A DNA stretch of 8,338 nucleotides from Bacillota bacterium (GCA_021821225.1 JAKACR010000114.1:1-8338); one strand, 5' to 3'. Shown: positions 1 through 6,586, counted from the stretch's first letter. Notes: a model not told the origin generated them from the letters alone. Translations and numbers: made by a program.

Positions 1-1
1 G

Positions 2-133
2 GCCCGGTCCTATTACACCATGTTGCACCGCCACCTGGTGGACGGCGAGCCGCTGTCCGTAAAACCGGAGGAGGTTCGTCGGCAGGTCTCCGTCATGGAG
101 GAGTGTTTCAGGCAAAACCCGGCATTCGAATGA
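2..133 (+). CDS. C-terminal end of a probable Gfo/Idh/MocA-family oxidoreductase (partial)
   Basis: An open frame enters from the left edge and stops at TGA 131-133, leaving 43 residues. The tail contains HLVDGEPLSVKPEEVRRQV followed by a short helix ending near QNPAFE. This resembles the end of Gfo/Idh/MocA NAD(P)-dependent oxidoreductases, where a 'hL.eG.pl.v.pee.rr.v.vi' segment closes the last helix. Such enzymes oxidise or reduce sugars and sugar derivatives in the cytoplasm. The N-terminal Rossmann fold, which would decide the matter, lies outside the window. The gene runs in the same direction as the M55 peptidase 70 bp downstream and could share its transcript. The family call rests on the tail alone, and another sugar-related enzyme is possible. 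Confidence 0.5.
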   Translation, partial: ARSYYTMLHRHLVDGEPLSVKPEEVRRQVSVMEECFRQNPAFE

Positions 134-155
134 TAGACTTCCGCGGAAACCGAGC

Positions 156-189
156 ATCCAGCGTGACAACATCCAGCGTAGCGCTGGAT
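156..189 (+). repeat. Three ATCCAGCG copies (two direct, one inverted) ahead of the M55 gene
   Basis: ATCCAGCG occurs at 156-163 and 171-178, and its inverse CGCTGGAT at 182-189. The last two form a perfect 8-bp inverted repeat with a 3-nt spacer. It ends one base before the GGGAGGA ribosome binding site at 191-197. Either a regulator operator or a small leader hairpin next to the Shine-Dalgarno would explain it. No promoter hexamers are clear here. Function is inferred only from position and symmetry. Confidence 0.5.
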
Positions 190-203
190 AGGGAGGACGG
201 AAG

Positions 204-998
204 GTGAGAATCTACATCAGCGCCGATATGGAAGGCATCGCCGGCATTGTCCGCCGCGAGCAGTTGATTCCCGGTGAACGCCTGTACGAGGAAGCGCGCG
301 GACTTTTGACCGACGAGGTGAACGTGGTTGTGGAGGGATGGTTGCGGCTCGGCGCCGAACGGATCGTGGTGAAAGACGCCCATTATTCCGGGTTCAACCT
401 CGTGCCCCGGGAACTCCATCCGGCCGCGGAGTACTGTTTCGGCGGATTGCGCGCCAAGGACCGGTTCCCCGGTCTGGACAGCACGTTTGACGGCGCCGTC
501 CTGCTGGGTTACCACGCCATGGCGGGCACACTGCGGGCGATCCGCGACCACACCATGACCGCCGCAGAGTGGCAATCGGTCAGGCTAAACGGTGTGCCGA
601 TGGGAGAGATCGCGCTCGACGCGTTGTTGTTCGGCCTGCACAACGTCCCCATTCTGCTCGTCACTGGTGACGACAAGGCGTGCGCGGAAGCCGGGCGCTT
701 TCTGCCTGGAGTCGGCACGCTGCAGACCAAGCTTGGACTGGGGCGCCATGCCGGATTGCTGCTGGCGCCCCGCGCCGTTTATGCGGCCTACCCGGAGCAA
801 CTGGAGCTGGCATGGCAGCGGCGCGCCCACGTCGCTCCACTGCGGCTGGCTGGACCGTATCAACTGGAAATCCGCTATACGGCGACAGACCTGTTGGACG
901 GACGGGTGTTTGAAGATCCACGCGACCGGCGGCTGGATGGCGTCACAGCCCTGTATTCTGACGACGATCTTGCGCGACTGTTACAGCGGGCGCTGTGA
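204..998 (+). CDS. dppA: M55 family D-aminopeptidase, DppA-like
   Basis: The 264-residue product closely follows the zinc-dependent M55 D-aminopeptidase family (B. subtilis DppA), which removes D-amino acids from the N-terminus of peptides such as D-Ala-D-Ala and works as a self-compartmentalised decamer. The metal ligands of DppA have counterparts here: Asp8 and Glu10 in SADMEG, His60 in DAH, His104 in GYHA and Glu135 in MGE. His116 in DHTM matches the catalytic histidine, and GDDKA is also conserved. There is no signal peptide, so the enzyme is cytoplasmic. The start is GTG at 204, with GGGAGGA at 191-197, about 6 nt upstream. It precedes nagB and nagA on the same strand, which suggests a role in using peptidoglycan-derived peptides. 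The family call is firm. The substrate is inferred, and the symbol is by homology only. Confidence 0.93.
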   Translation: MRIYISADMEGIAGIVRREQLIPGERLYEEARGLLTDEVNVVVEGWLRLGAERIVVKDAHYSGFNLVPRELHPAAEYCFGGLRAKDRFPGLDSTFDGAVLLGYHAMAGTLRAIRDHTMTAAEWQSVRLNGVPMGEIALDALLFGLHNVPILLVTGDDKACAEAGRFLPGVGTLQTKLGLGRHAGLLLAPRAVYAAYPEQLELAWQRRAHVAPLRLAGPYQLEIRYTATDLLDGRVFEDPRDRRLDGVTALYSDDDLARLLQRAL

Positions 999-1084
999 TC
1001 GCGCCAAGAATGAACTTCTTTTCTCTCCACCAGTCCGCCCCATTTCGCGCCGTTCCCACGCACTACTCAGGATGGTGAATAAGG

Positions 1085-1861
1085 ATGTCCTATCCAGTTG
1101 AATCATTTGCGGTAGATCGCTTGCAGGTGGTGGTTGCGGCCGACAGGGCGCAACTCGGGCTTGTGGCGGCCCGCGCGGTGACAGCCCGCTTGCAAGGTCT
1201 CCTGGAAAAACAGGAACAGGTTCGGATGGTCTTCGCCGCCGCCCCGTCGCAGGACGAATTTCTCGCCGCCCTGACCAGCGCCACAGGAGTGGACTGGGCG
1301 CGGGTAACGGCGTTTCAAATGGATGAGTACGCGGATCTTCCGCCGGACCATCCCGGAAGTTTCCAATCCTATCTGCAGGAGCGCCTGACGAGCCGCGCGG
1401 ACGTCGCATGGCACGGAATCGACAGCACGCGGGAGCCGGCCGCAGAGTCGCTGCGCTACGGGAATTTGGTAACTGAACGGCCCATCGACATCGTCTGCCT
1501 CGGCATTGGTGAAAACGGCCACATCGCCTTCAATGATCCGGATGTCTCCGATTTTGACGATCCGATCGCCATGAAGACCGTGAGGCTGGATCACGCCTGC
1601 CGCATGCAGCAGGTTCATGACGGGTGCTTCCAGAGTCTCGAAGATGTGCCGTCGATCGCTTTGACGTTGACCATCCCCACACTGATGGCGGGCGCCCACC
1701 TCTTTTGCATGGTGCCCGGACCGACGAAAGCGGAGGCCGTCCGGCGCACGCTGCACGGCCCCATCCTCCCGGCGTGCCCCGCCTCCATCCTGCGACGGCA
1801 CCCCGACTGCACACTGTTCGTGGACCGACAGTCCTATGGAGTGCAGGCCGATGCAGAGTGA
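1085..1861 (+). CDS. nagB: Glucosamine-6-phosphate deaminase, diverged subtype
   Basis: This 258-residue cytoplasmic enzyme should convert glucosamine-6-phosphate to fructose-6-phosphate plus ammonia. Diagnostic motifs are MDEY at residues 79-82, carrying the catalytic Asp80, and GIGENGHIAFNDP at 140-152, carrying the ring-opening His146. Classical NagB has a GL.TG.TP phosphate loop near the N-terminus, but here the matching position reads FAAAPSQDEF (50-59). I recall this variant from a separate NagB-like branch. The usual Glu after the His motif is Asp (FNDP). Length is close to the usual 240-270 residues. The ATG follows a modest AGGATGG site (1069-1075), about 9 nt upstream. The gene is 86 bp after the M55 gene and overlaps nagA by 11 nt. 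The reaction is likely; exact substrate specificity in this branch is less certain. Confidence 0.88.
   Translation: MSYPVESFAVDRLQVVVAADRAQLGLVAARAVTARLQGLLEKQEQVRMVFAAAPSQDEFLAALTSATGVDWARVTAFQMDEYADLPPDHPGSFQSYLQERLTSRADVAWHGIDSTREPAAESLRYGNLVTERPIDIVCLGIGENGHIAFNDPDVSDFDDPIAMKTVRLDHACRMQQVHDGCFQSLEDVPSIALTLTIPTLMAGAHLFCMVPGPTKAEAVRRTLHGPILPACPASILRRHPDCTLFVDRQSYGVQADAE
1838..1841 (+). promoter_or_regulatory. GGAG ribosome binding site that sets the nagA start
   Basis: GGAG lies inside the nagB coding sequence, 9 nt before the ATG at 1851. It favours 1851 over the in-frame ATG at 1836, which lacks a comparable site. Translation of nagA is therefore probably coupled to the end of nagB. Confidence 0.6.
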
Positions 1862-3023
1862 CACAGTGGAAGGACTTCATTACCAGACTGGGCAGCCGGT
1901 CCGGGTATACATGGCAAACGGCCGAATCGCCTCTGTCGCGCCTGTCGCGGACTGTGACGAAACATCGCTCTGGCTTGGCCCAGGGTTGGTGGATCTGCAG
2001 GTGAACGGCTTTGCCGGCCACGATGCGAACGCCACAGCGCCGGACCCGCGCAACATTGCCATCCTTACGGCGGCGCTTTGGGCACAGGGCGTGACTCGCT
2101 ACCTCCCGACGCTGGTCACCACGTGCGCTTCCCATCTGCAAATGGCACTGCGCAGCATCGTGGCGGCGATGGACGAGAATGAACAAGTGGCGCAAAGTGT
2201 GCTCGGCATTCATCTGGAAGGGCCGTTCATTTCCCCCGAGGACGGACCGCGCGGCGCGCACGACGCCGCCTGGGTGAGAGCGCCGGACTGGGATCTGTTC
2301 CAATCCTGGCAGGACGTTGCCGGGGGGCGCATCCGCATCATCACACTGTCGCCGGAATGGGACGGCGCGCCAGCTTTCATCCAACGCTGCGCAGCGACGG
2401 GCGTTCGCGTGGCTATCGGCCATACCGCCGCAACACCGGAACAGATCAGGGAGGCGGTGACAAGCGGGGCGACCCTGTCGACGCACCTGGGCAATGGAAC
2501 GCACGCCACACTGCCCAGGCATCCAAATTATCTCTGGGAGCAACTGGCCAGCGAAGCCCTGTGGACTTCCTTTATCGGTGACGGGTTTCATCTGCCCGCG
2601 GCGGTGATGAAGGTCATTTTGAAGGTGAAACAACAGCGGGCGTTTCTGGTCAGTGACACGGTCGCCTTGGCGGGACTTCCAGCCGGCAGGTACGATGCCG
2701 CAGTGGGCGGAAGCGTTGTGTTGACGCCGGACGGACGGCTTTGCCTGGAACGGGATCCCGGCCTGCTCGCCGGGTCGGCGCAACCGCTGTTGCGCGCCGT
2801 GGAGCGTCTGTCCGCGCAAGGAATCTGCGAATTCGCGCAAGCGTGGGATCTGGCATCTGTCCGCCCAACAAACTACCTGCAACCAGGCGCGCCCGCGGGA
2901 TTGTCTCCAGGGAGTCCGGCAGACCTGATCATGTTTGAACGGCAATCCGACGGCATCCGGATCGTGTCCACACTGGTGAATGGTACACGTGTGTATGACT
3001 GGAAAGCGCAGCGTCGTTCTTGA
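1851..3023 (+). CDS. nagA: N-acetylglucosamine-6-phosphate deacetylase
   Basis: The product (390 residues from ATG 1851; 395 if the ATG at 1836 is used) is an amidohydrolase of the NagA family, removing acetate from GlcNAc-6-phosphate to supply NagB. Visible landmarks are PGLVDLQVNG (44-53), the metal-binding Glu123 in HLEGP, His191 in GHT, His212 in THLGNGTH, the substrate-binding His247 in DGFH and the catalytic Asp269 in VSDT. LAGSA is a late conserved motif. As in E. coli NagA, the first motif has Q-V-N instead of the H-x-H of other amidohydrolases. The THLYNAM segment usual in NagA is THLGNGTH here, so the protein is somewhat diverged. It overlaps nagB by 11 nt and is the last recognisable gene of the + strand block. 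It is cytoplasmic, with no signal peptide. Confidence 0.9.
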   Translation: MQSDTVEGLHYQTGQPVRVYMANGRIASVAPVADCDETSLWLGPGLVDLQVNGFAGHDANATAPDPRNIAILTAALWAQGVTRYLPTLVTTCASHLQMALRSIVAAMDENEQVAQSVLGIHLEGPFISPEDGPRGAHDAAWVRAPDWDLFQSWQDVAGGRIRIITLSPEWDGAPAFIQRCAATGVRVAIGHTAATPEQIREAVTSGATLSTHLGNGTHATLPRHPNYLWEQLASEALWTSFIGDGFHLPAAVMKVILKVKQQRAFLVSDTVALAGLPAGRYDAAVGGSVVLTPDGRLCLERDPGLLAGSAQPLLRAVERLSAQGICEFAQAWDLASVRPTNYLQPGAPAGLSPGSPADLIMFERQSDGIRIVSTLVNGTRVYDWKAQRRS

Positions 3024-3089
3024 CCGGCTCGCGCGAACACTCCGGGATCCGTTCGAACACAAGAATCCAGTCGCCGTCTTCCGGGATGA

Positions 3090-3296
3090 GAGGAAGCTGT
3101 TCGCGAAATCATCTGGGATGAATATGATAACTGCAATCCCATCGGGTGTGCGACAGACTGTCGGCACCCACGGGCATTGTACACTTTTGTGCAGGAAGCG
3201 ACTATCTTTCCGCTGGTGGCGATCAATGCCCTCAAGTGGTACAGCGAAATGACCGATGATGAAGATGAGCTTGGAGAACTCACGGGCTGGATGTAA
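3090..3296 (+). pseudogene. Coding-like fragment without a start, unknown family
   Basis: An open stretch of 68 codons runs from just after a TGA (3087-3089) to TAA at 3294-3296. It reads like real protein: REIIWDEYDNCNP, then three Cys/His-containing motifs (GCATDCRH), then FVQEATIFPLVAINALKWYS and an acidic tail MTDDEDELGEL. It has no in-frame ATG or ribosome binding site near its beginning; only TTG 3177 or GTG 3186 are available. Immediately upstream, another frame reads DPFEHKNPVAVFRDE, which could be the preceding part of the same gene before a frameshift near 3085-3090. I do not recognise the family. It is most likely a decayed gene, though chance openness cannot be excluded. Confidence 0.35.
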
Positions 3297-3325
3297 AGGA
3301 TAAAAATTACAAATTTATAGAGTGT

Positions 3326-3457
3326 ATGAAGGATTATCCCAAGGAAATTGTCGGCGGGATCTCGCGCCTGAAAAAGAAGTATCCTCGCATCTATCGTCAG
3401 TTCCAGACCCGGTGGGACGCACTGTATGCCGAACATGCGACAGGATTAAATCGTTGA
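3326..3457 (+). CDS. Small hypothetical ORF or gene remnant, 43 aa
   Basis: ATG 3326 opens a 43-codon frame ending at TGA 3455-3457. It encodes a basic, aromatic-rich peptide beginning MKDYPKEIVGGISRLKKKYP and ending in QFQTRWDALYAEH. The composition is protein-like and the frame stays open back to 3269. No good Shine-Dalgarno precedes the ATG: only AAAGGA at 3295-3300, about 25 nt away. It lies in a different frame from the fragment ending at 3296. The two may be pieces of one frameshifted gene, or this could be a separate small gene. It has no membrane segment or recognisable motif, and I do not recognise it. Confidence 0.3.
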   Translation: MKDYPKEIVGGISRLKKKYPRIYRQFQTRWDALYAEHATGLNR

Positions 3458-3458
3458 G

Positions 3459-3494
3459 ACAAGGCGTCGCCTGCGTTAGGCGGCGACACCTTGT
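3459..3494 (-). terminator. 13-bp hairpin downstream of copZ, probable terminator
   Basis: Arms 3459-3471 (ACAAGGCGTCGCC) and 3482-3494 (GGCGACACCTTGT) pair over 13 positions around a 10-nt loop. In the - strand transcript the one imperfect pair is a U-G wobble. In the + strand transcript it is a C-A mismatch, so the structure suits the copZ side better. It sits 27 bp past the copZ stop. The U-tract after it is poor (CUCAACGAUUUAAU), so intrinsic termination is likely but not certain. It may also act as a barrier for + strand transcripts. Confidence 0.5.
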
Positions 3495-3521
3495 CGGCGC
3501 GTCTGAACAGACCTGCCATGC

Positions 3522-3728
3522 CTACTGTACATCGTATCCGGCGTCTTCCACCGCCCGTTTCAAATCCGCCACAGACGCCTCATCTGCGACAAATGTCACC
3601 ACCGCCTGCTGTTTTTCTAGGCTGACGTCAGCCGTCTGCACGCCGCTCACAGCCTTGAGCGCTCGGGTCACCGCGTTCACACAGCCGCCGCACGTCATGC
3701 CCTTGACACCCAATGTCGCCACAGCCAA
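3522..3728 (-). CDS. copZ: Copper chaperone CopZ (HMA domain)
   Basis: This 68-residue protein is a single heavy-metal-associated domain with the Cu(I)-binding GMTCGGC motif at residues 10-16 and the GYDV ending typical of HMA folds. CopZ carries Cu(I) in the cytoplasm to the HMA domains of CopA and can exchange copper with CsoR. The start is TTG at 3728, chosen because the strong Shine-Dalgarno AGGAGGTGATC lies 8 nt upstream of it. A GTG two codons in is a weaker alternative. It is the last gene of the csoR-copA-copZ operon, 59 bp after copA. Length is normal for the family. Confidence 0.93.
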   Translation of the reverse strand: MAVATLGVKGMTCGGCVNAVTRALKAVSGVQTADVSLEKQQAVVTFVADEASVADLKRAVEDAGYDVQ

Positions 3729-3731
3729 TCA

Positions 3732-3742
3732 GATCACCTCCT
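3732..3742 (-). promoter_or_regulatory. Extended Shine-Dalgarno of copZ
   Basis: On the - strand the sequence AGGAGGTGATC matches the whole complement of the usual 3' end of Bacillota 16S rRNA (GATCACCTCCT). AGGAGG ends 8 nt before the TTG start codon. A strong site paired with a weak start codon suggests the chaperone is made well, possibly in excess of CopA, from the shared transcript. Confidence 0.75.
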
Positions 3743-3787
3743 CTCAGGGAAACAGCCTCTTCAGACTTCTCCAAACTCCTGATTGCA

Positions 3788-6226
3788 TCATACCGCGACT
3801 CTTTCCGGACCGCTTTTAAAACGCCGCAGCAAGAGCGAATTTGTGACGACGCTCACAGAACTCAGAGCCATCGCGGCCCCGGCGATGACCGGACTGACCA
3901 CGCCAAACGCGGCCAACGGGATTCCGAGCGTGTTATAGCCAAACGCCCACCCGAGATTCTGGCGAATCTTGCGCATGGTCGCCTTTGCCAGTCGCACACT
4001 GTGCACGACGCTCTCCAGATCGCCCCGCAACAGCGCAATATCCGCTGTCTCAATCGCCACGTCCGTACCCGCGCCGATCGCAAAACCCACATCTGCGGTC
4101 GCCAGCGCCGGCGCGTCGTTGATCCCGTCGCCGACCATGCCTACGATTTTGCCCTGCCGCTGCAGCTTCTTCACTTCATCCACCTTGTGCTCGGGCAATA
4201 CTTCCGCCAGCACCCGCTCCGGTGCAAGTCCCACCAGTTTGGCGATCGCCGCGGCTGTCCGGCGGTTGTCTCCGGTGACCATGTACACCTCGATCCCCAT
4301 ATCCCGCAAATCCGCGATCGCCCGCGCCGATGTTTCCCGCACTGTATCCGCCACCGCGATGAGTCCGAGCATGCGGTTGTCCCGCGCCACCCGCATGACG
4401 GTCTTCCCCTGCTCCTCCCATTCGTCCGCGTCCAGCGAATCTCCGGGCCACTCGACACCCGATAATTCCATGAACGCCCGATTCCCGATCAGAACCTGCA
4501 CGCCATCCACGTCCTCTGCCTCGACGCCATAGCCGGGAATCGCCCTGACGCCGCCCACGGCAGTCAAAACGATTCCCCGCTCCTGGGCGCGGTCAATGAC
4601 CGCCGCTCCCAACGGATGTTCGGACCCCGCTTCGACACTCGCCGCGATCCGCAACAACTCCTCCTCGCGAACACCGAGCGGCCGGACATCCGTGACCGTC
4701 GGTTCCCCCCGCGTGATCGTCCCGGTTTTGTCGAGCACCACCGCCGTGACCCGCTGCATCTGCTGCAAAGCCTCGCCGCCCTTGATCAGGACACCGAGTT
4801 CAGCGCCCTTCCCTGTCCCGACCATGAGCGCCGTCGGCGTCGCGAGTCCGAGCGAGCAGGGGCAGGCGATGACGAGCACCGCAACCGCGTCAATCAGGGC
4901 ATGGGTGAACCCCGCAATGAGAAGCCAGATCAAAAACGTCACCGCCGCCACTGCAAGAACGATCGGCACAAAGATCCCCGACACCCTGTCGGCCAACTGC
5001 TGAATCGGCGCCTTGGAACCCTGCGCTTCGTCCACCATCCGGATGATCTGGGCCAGGGCCGTATCCTTTCCGACTTTCGTCGCGCGAAAGCGAAACGCGC
5101 CCGTCTTGTTCATCGTCGCCGCAAACACCGCGCTGCCTTCCCCTTTTGCCACCGGCAGACTCTCTCCCGTCAGCATCGACTCGTCCACCGTCGTACTCCC
5201 GCTTTGCACAATCCCGTCGACCGGCACACTTTCACCCGGGCGCACGAGAATCTCGTCGCCCTTGACCACCTGTTCGACCGGGATGTCCTCCTCCGCCCCG
5301 TTTCGCATGACGCGCGCCGTCTTGGGCTGCAATTTGACCAGGGCCCTCACCGCCTGAGATGTCTGCGCCTTGGCCTTGTGTTCGAGCAGTTTTCCCATCA
5401 GGATCAGCGTTGTGATAAGTGCGGCCGAATCAAAGTACAGTGCGCTCGGAATGCGAAACACCACAACGGCCAGACTGAAAAAGTACGCCGCCGACGTCCC
5501 GAGCGAAACCAGCACGTCCATGTTGGGCGCCCCGCCGCGCAGCGCATGGTAGGCGCCTTTGTAAAAACGCCAGCCGACTGCAAATTGTACCGGTGTCGCG
5601 AGCGTGAGTTGCAGCCAGACCGGAAGGGTGATCCCTCCTCCGGGGATGAACACGCCAAGCATCTGGACCACAAGCGGCAGCGTGAGAACGACGCCGGACC
5701 AGAAGGCGATCCGCAGGTTCCGATAGGCGATGCGCTGATCCTCGCGCTCCTCGCCCGCGCGATCCACAGTAAGCGCCGCGCCGTACCCGGTCTTTTCGAC
5801 GATGCGGATCAGGTCGTCCGAGGTCGTGGTCCCCGGCACGATCTCGACCAGCGCCTTTTCACTGGCCAGGTTCACACTGGCTTTCACCACGCCCGGCGCC
5901 TTGTTCAGATTCTTTTCGATCCGCGTCGAGCAGGCCGCGCACGTCATGCCGCTGATCGCGAGCTCCACCTTCACATTCGCCACATCGTAGCCCGTCTTGC
6001 GGACCGTCTCGATCAATTTTTCCGGATTGGCCATACCCGGATCAAAAAATACCGTCACTTTTTCCGCCGCAAAATTGACGTTCGCCTGTGAAACGCCCGG
6101 CAGCTTGTTCAGATTTTTTTCGATCCGCGCGGCGCAGGCGGCGCACGTCATGCCCGTGATGTTCAGTTGCGCACTCTGGACGCCGCCATCCGTCCGCGGC
6201 ACTGCCTCTTCTGCCGCTTTTGCCAT
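3788..6226 (-). CDS. copA: Cu(I)-exporting P1B-type ATPase CopA
   Basis: The 812-residue membrane ATPase pumps Cu(I) out of the cytoplasm. Domains in order: two HMA domains with GMTCAAC at residues 25-31 and 93-99; transmembrane segments from about 173; the actuator domain with TGES (354-357); the CPC metal-transport motif (455-457); DKTGT with phosphorylated Asp499; SEHP (535-538); GDGINDAP (699-706); and the final helices with YN (764-765) and MALSS (786-790). CPC, YN and MxxSS together specify the Cu(I) subgroup. The ATG at 6226 is preferred because GAGGGGG lies 8 nt upstream. The GTG at 6232 would be only 2 nt from it. The gene follows csoR by 20 bp and precedes copZ. The two HMA-coding segments are unusually alike at DNA level. 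Confidence 0.97.
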   Translation of the reverse strand: MAKAAEEAVPRTDGGVQSAQLNITGMTCAACAARIEKNLNKLPGVSQANVNFAAEKVTVFFDPGMANPEKLIETVRKTGYDVANVKVELAISGMTCAACSTRIEKNLNKAPGVVKASVNLASEKALVEIVPGTTTSDDLIRIVEKTGYGAALTVDRAGEEREDQRIAYRNLRIAFWSGVVLTLPLVVQMLGVFIPGGGITLPVWLQLTLATPVQFAVGWRFYKGAYHALRGGAPNMDVLVSLGTSAAYFFSLAVVVFRIPSALYFDSAALITTLILMGKLLEHKAKAQTSQAVRALVKLQPKTARVMRNGAEEDIPVEQVVKGDEILVRPGESVPVDGIVQSGSTTVDESMLTGESLPVAKGEGSAVFAATMNKTGAFRFRATKVGKDTALAQIIRMVDEAQGSKAPIQQLADRVSGIFVPIVLAVAAVTFLIWLLIAGFTHALIDAVAVLVIACPCSLGLATPTALMVGTGKGAELGVLIKGGEALQQMQRVTAVVLDKTGTITRGEPTVTDVRPLGVREEELLRIAASVEAGSEHPLGAAVIDRAQERGIVLTAVGGVRAIPGYGVEAEDVDGVQVLIGNRAFMELSGVEWPGDSLDADEWEEQGKTVMRVARDNRMLGLIAVADTVRETSARAIADLRDMGIEVYMVTGDNRRTAAAIAKLVGLAPERVLAEVLPEHKVDEVKKLQRQGKIVGMVGDGINDAPALATADVGFAIGAGTDVAIETADIALLRGDLESVVHSVRLAKATMRKIRQNLGWAFGYNTLGIPLAAFGVVSPVIAGAAMALSSVSVVTNSLLLRRFKSGPERVAV
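5890..5950 (-). repeat. HMA2-coding copy of a 61-bp internal copA repeat
   Basis: This segment matches 6094-6154 at 54 of 61 positions without gaps, 204 bp (68 codons) away. It encodes the GMTCAAC...[13 protein letters not shown] core of the second HMA domain. The similarity points to an internal domain duplication or later gene conversion. Confidence 0.75.
6094..6154 (-). repeat. HMA1-coding copy of a 61-bp internal copA repeat
   Basis: This is the partner of 5890-5950. It encodes the GMTCAAC...[13 protein letters not shown] core of the first HMA domain. Seven of 61 bases differ between the copies. Confidence 0.75.
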
Positions 6227-6246
6227 GCGCACCGCCCCCTCGCATG

Positions 6247-6519
6247 CTATTTTGTGTATCCTTTGATCACCTGCATCAACTCCTCGATCTTTTCATCTCC
6301 GCCCTCTCCCCGTATCGCATCCACCACACAGCCGCGCGTGTGGCTCTCCAGCAAAATCAGTTCAACCCTCGTGAGCGCAGCCTTGACTGAAGACAACTGC
6401 GCCAAAATATCGACACAATAACGTTCCTCCTGGATCATCCTTTGAATGCCGCGCGTCTGACCCTCGATCTTTCTCAGGCGAATCAGCAGATCTTCCGCTT
6501 CCTTCTGGTACGAATGCAC
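6247..6519 (-). CDS. csoR: Copper-sensing transcriptional repressor CsoR
   Basis: This 90-residue all-helical protein belongs to the CsoR/RcnR (DUF156) family. The Cu(I) ligand set is present: Cys35 (RYCVD), His60 (ESH) and Cys64 (RGC), in the C-x24-H-x3-C spacing seen in copper-type CsoR. Second-shell residues Tyr34 and Glu80 are also in the expected places. Apo-CsoR binds DNA and represses; Cu(I) binding releases it. The start is GTG at 6519, since a TGA lies in frame three codons upstream. The preceding GGTGA is a weak Shine-Dalgarno. It is the first gene of the csoR-copA-copZ operon, 20 bp before copA, so it probably represses its own operon. Nickel- or persulfide-sensing relatives use other residue patterns. 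Confidence 0.93.
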   Translation of the reverse strand: MHSYQKEAEDLLIRLRKIEGQTRGIQRMIQEERYCVDILAQLSSVKAALTRVELILLESHTRGCVVDAIRGEGGDEKIEELMQVIKGYTK

Positions 6520-6557
6520 GTCCAGTCACCGCCCGCTCTGTCCTATACTCTTGCCCC

Positions 6558-6586
6558 ATCCTATACCCCAGCACCCTATATGTCAA
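6558..6586 (-). promoter_or_regulatory. Sigma-A-type promoter of csoR-copA-copZ
   Basis: On the - strand, TTGACA (6586-6581) is a perfect -35 box. It is separated by 17 bp from TAGGAT (6563-6558), a good -10 box. Transcription would begin near 6551, leaving a leader of about 30 nt before the csoR GTG. The spacing and the location directly upstream of csoR make this the likely operon promoter. Confidence 0.75.
6562..6580 (-). promoter_or_regulatory. Candidate CsoR operator in the csoR promoter
   Basis: The + strand reads TATACCCCAGCACCCTATA: TATA ends flank a C-rich core, which is G-rich on the coding strand. CsoR/RcnR-family operators typically have A/T-rich half sites flanking a G/C tract. 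The element fills the spacer between the -35 and -10 boxes and touches the -10, a position suited to repression. A partly similar block lies next to it (CCTATAC at 6542-6548 and 6560-6566). Assignment is by pattern and position only. Confidence 0.6.

Larger units (their letters stand above)
3024..3521. other. Gene-poor region between convergent nag and cop blocks
   Basis: No intact recognisable gene lies here. The stretch holds two coding-like + strand fragments in different frames (3090-3296 and 3326-3457), an AT-rich patch at about 3296-3325 (AAAGGATAAAAATTACAAAT) in otherwise GC-rich DNA, and a hairpin at 3459-3494. No IS terminal repeats, transposase motifs, tRNA or strong promoter were seen. 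It may be the remains of a decayed gene or a small insertion. Confidence 0.6.

Noticed and set aside
1007..1024. AAGAA/TTCTT mini-hairpin followed by a T-rich stretch after the M55 gene, as a terminator
   Set aside because: The stem is only five A/T-rich pairs, too weak to call, and nagB follows closely on the same strand.
1103..1864. - strand open frame of 253 codons opposite nagB
   Set aside because: It lies entirely antisense to nagB, has no recognisable domain and no matching operon context.
1530..3167. Long - strand open frame of 545 codons opposite nagB and nagA
   Set aside because: It is antisense to two genes with clear catalytic motifs. Its translation is rich in Arg, Pro, Gly and His with no domain, as expected for a shadow frame in GC-rich DNA.
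3296..3325. AT-rich patch considered as an insertion-sequence end or attachment site
   Set aside because: No inverted terminal repeats, target-site duplication, integrase or tRNA is visible nearby.
2873..3436. - strand open frame of 187 codons across the end of nagA and the gene-poor region
   Set aside because: It runs antisense into nagA and contains a low-complexity serine run produced by the acidic GAT/GAA codons of the + strand fragment. The + strand reading looks more protein-like.
4616..6091. Long + strand open frame of 491 codons opposite copA
   Set aside because: It is antisense to the copA catalytic core and rich in Arg, His and Asp without any motif, so it is a shadow of the real gene.
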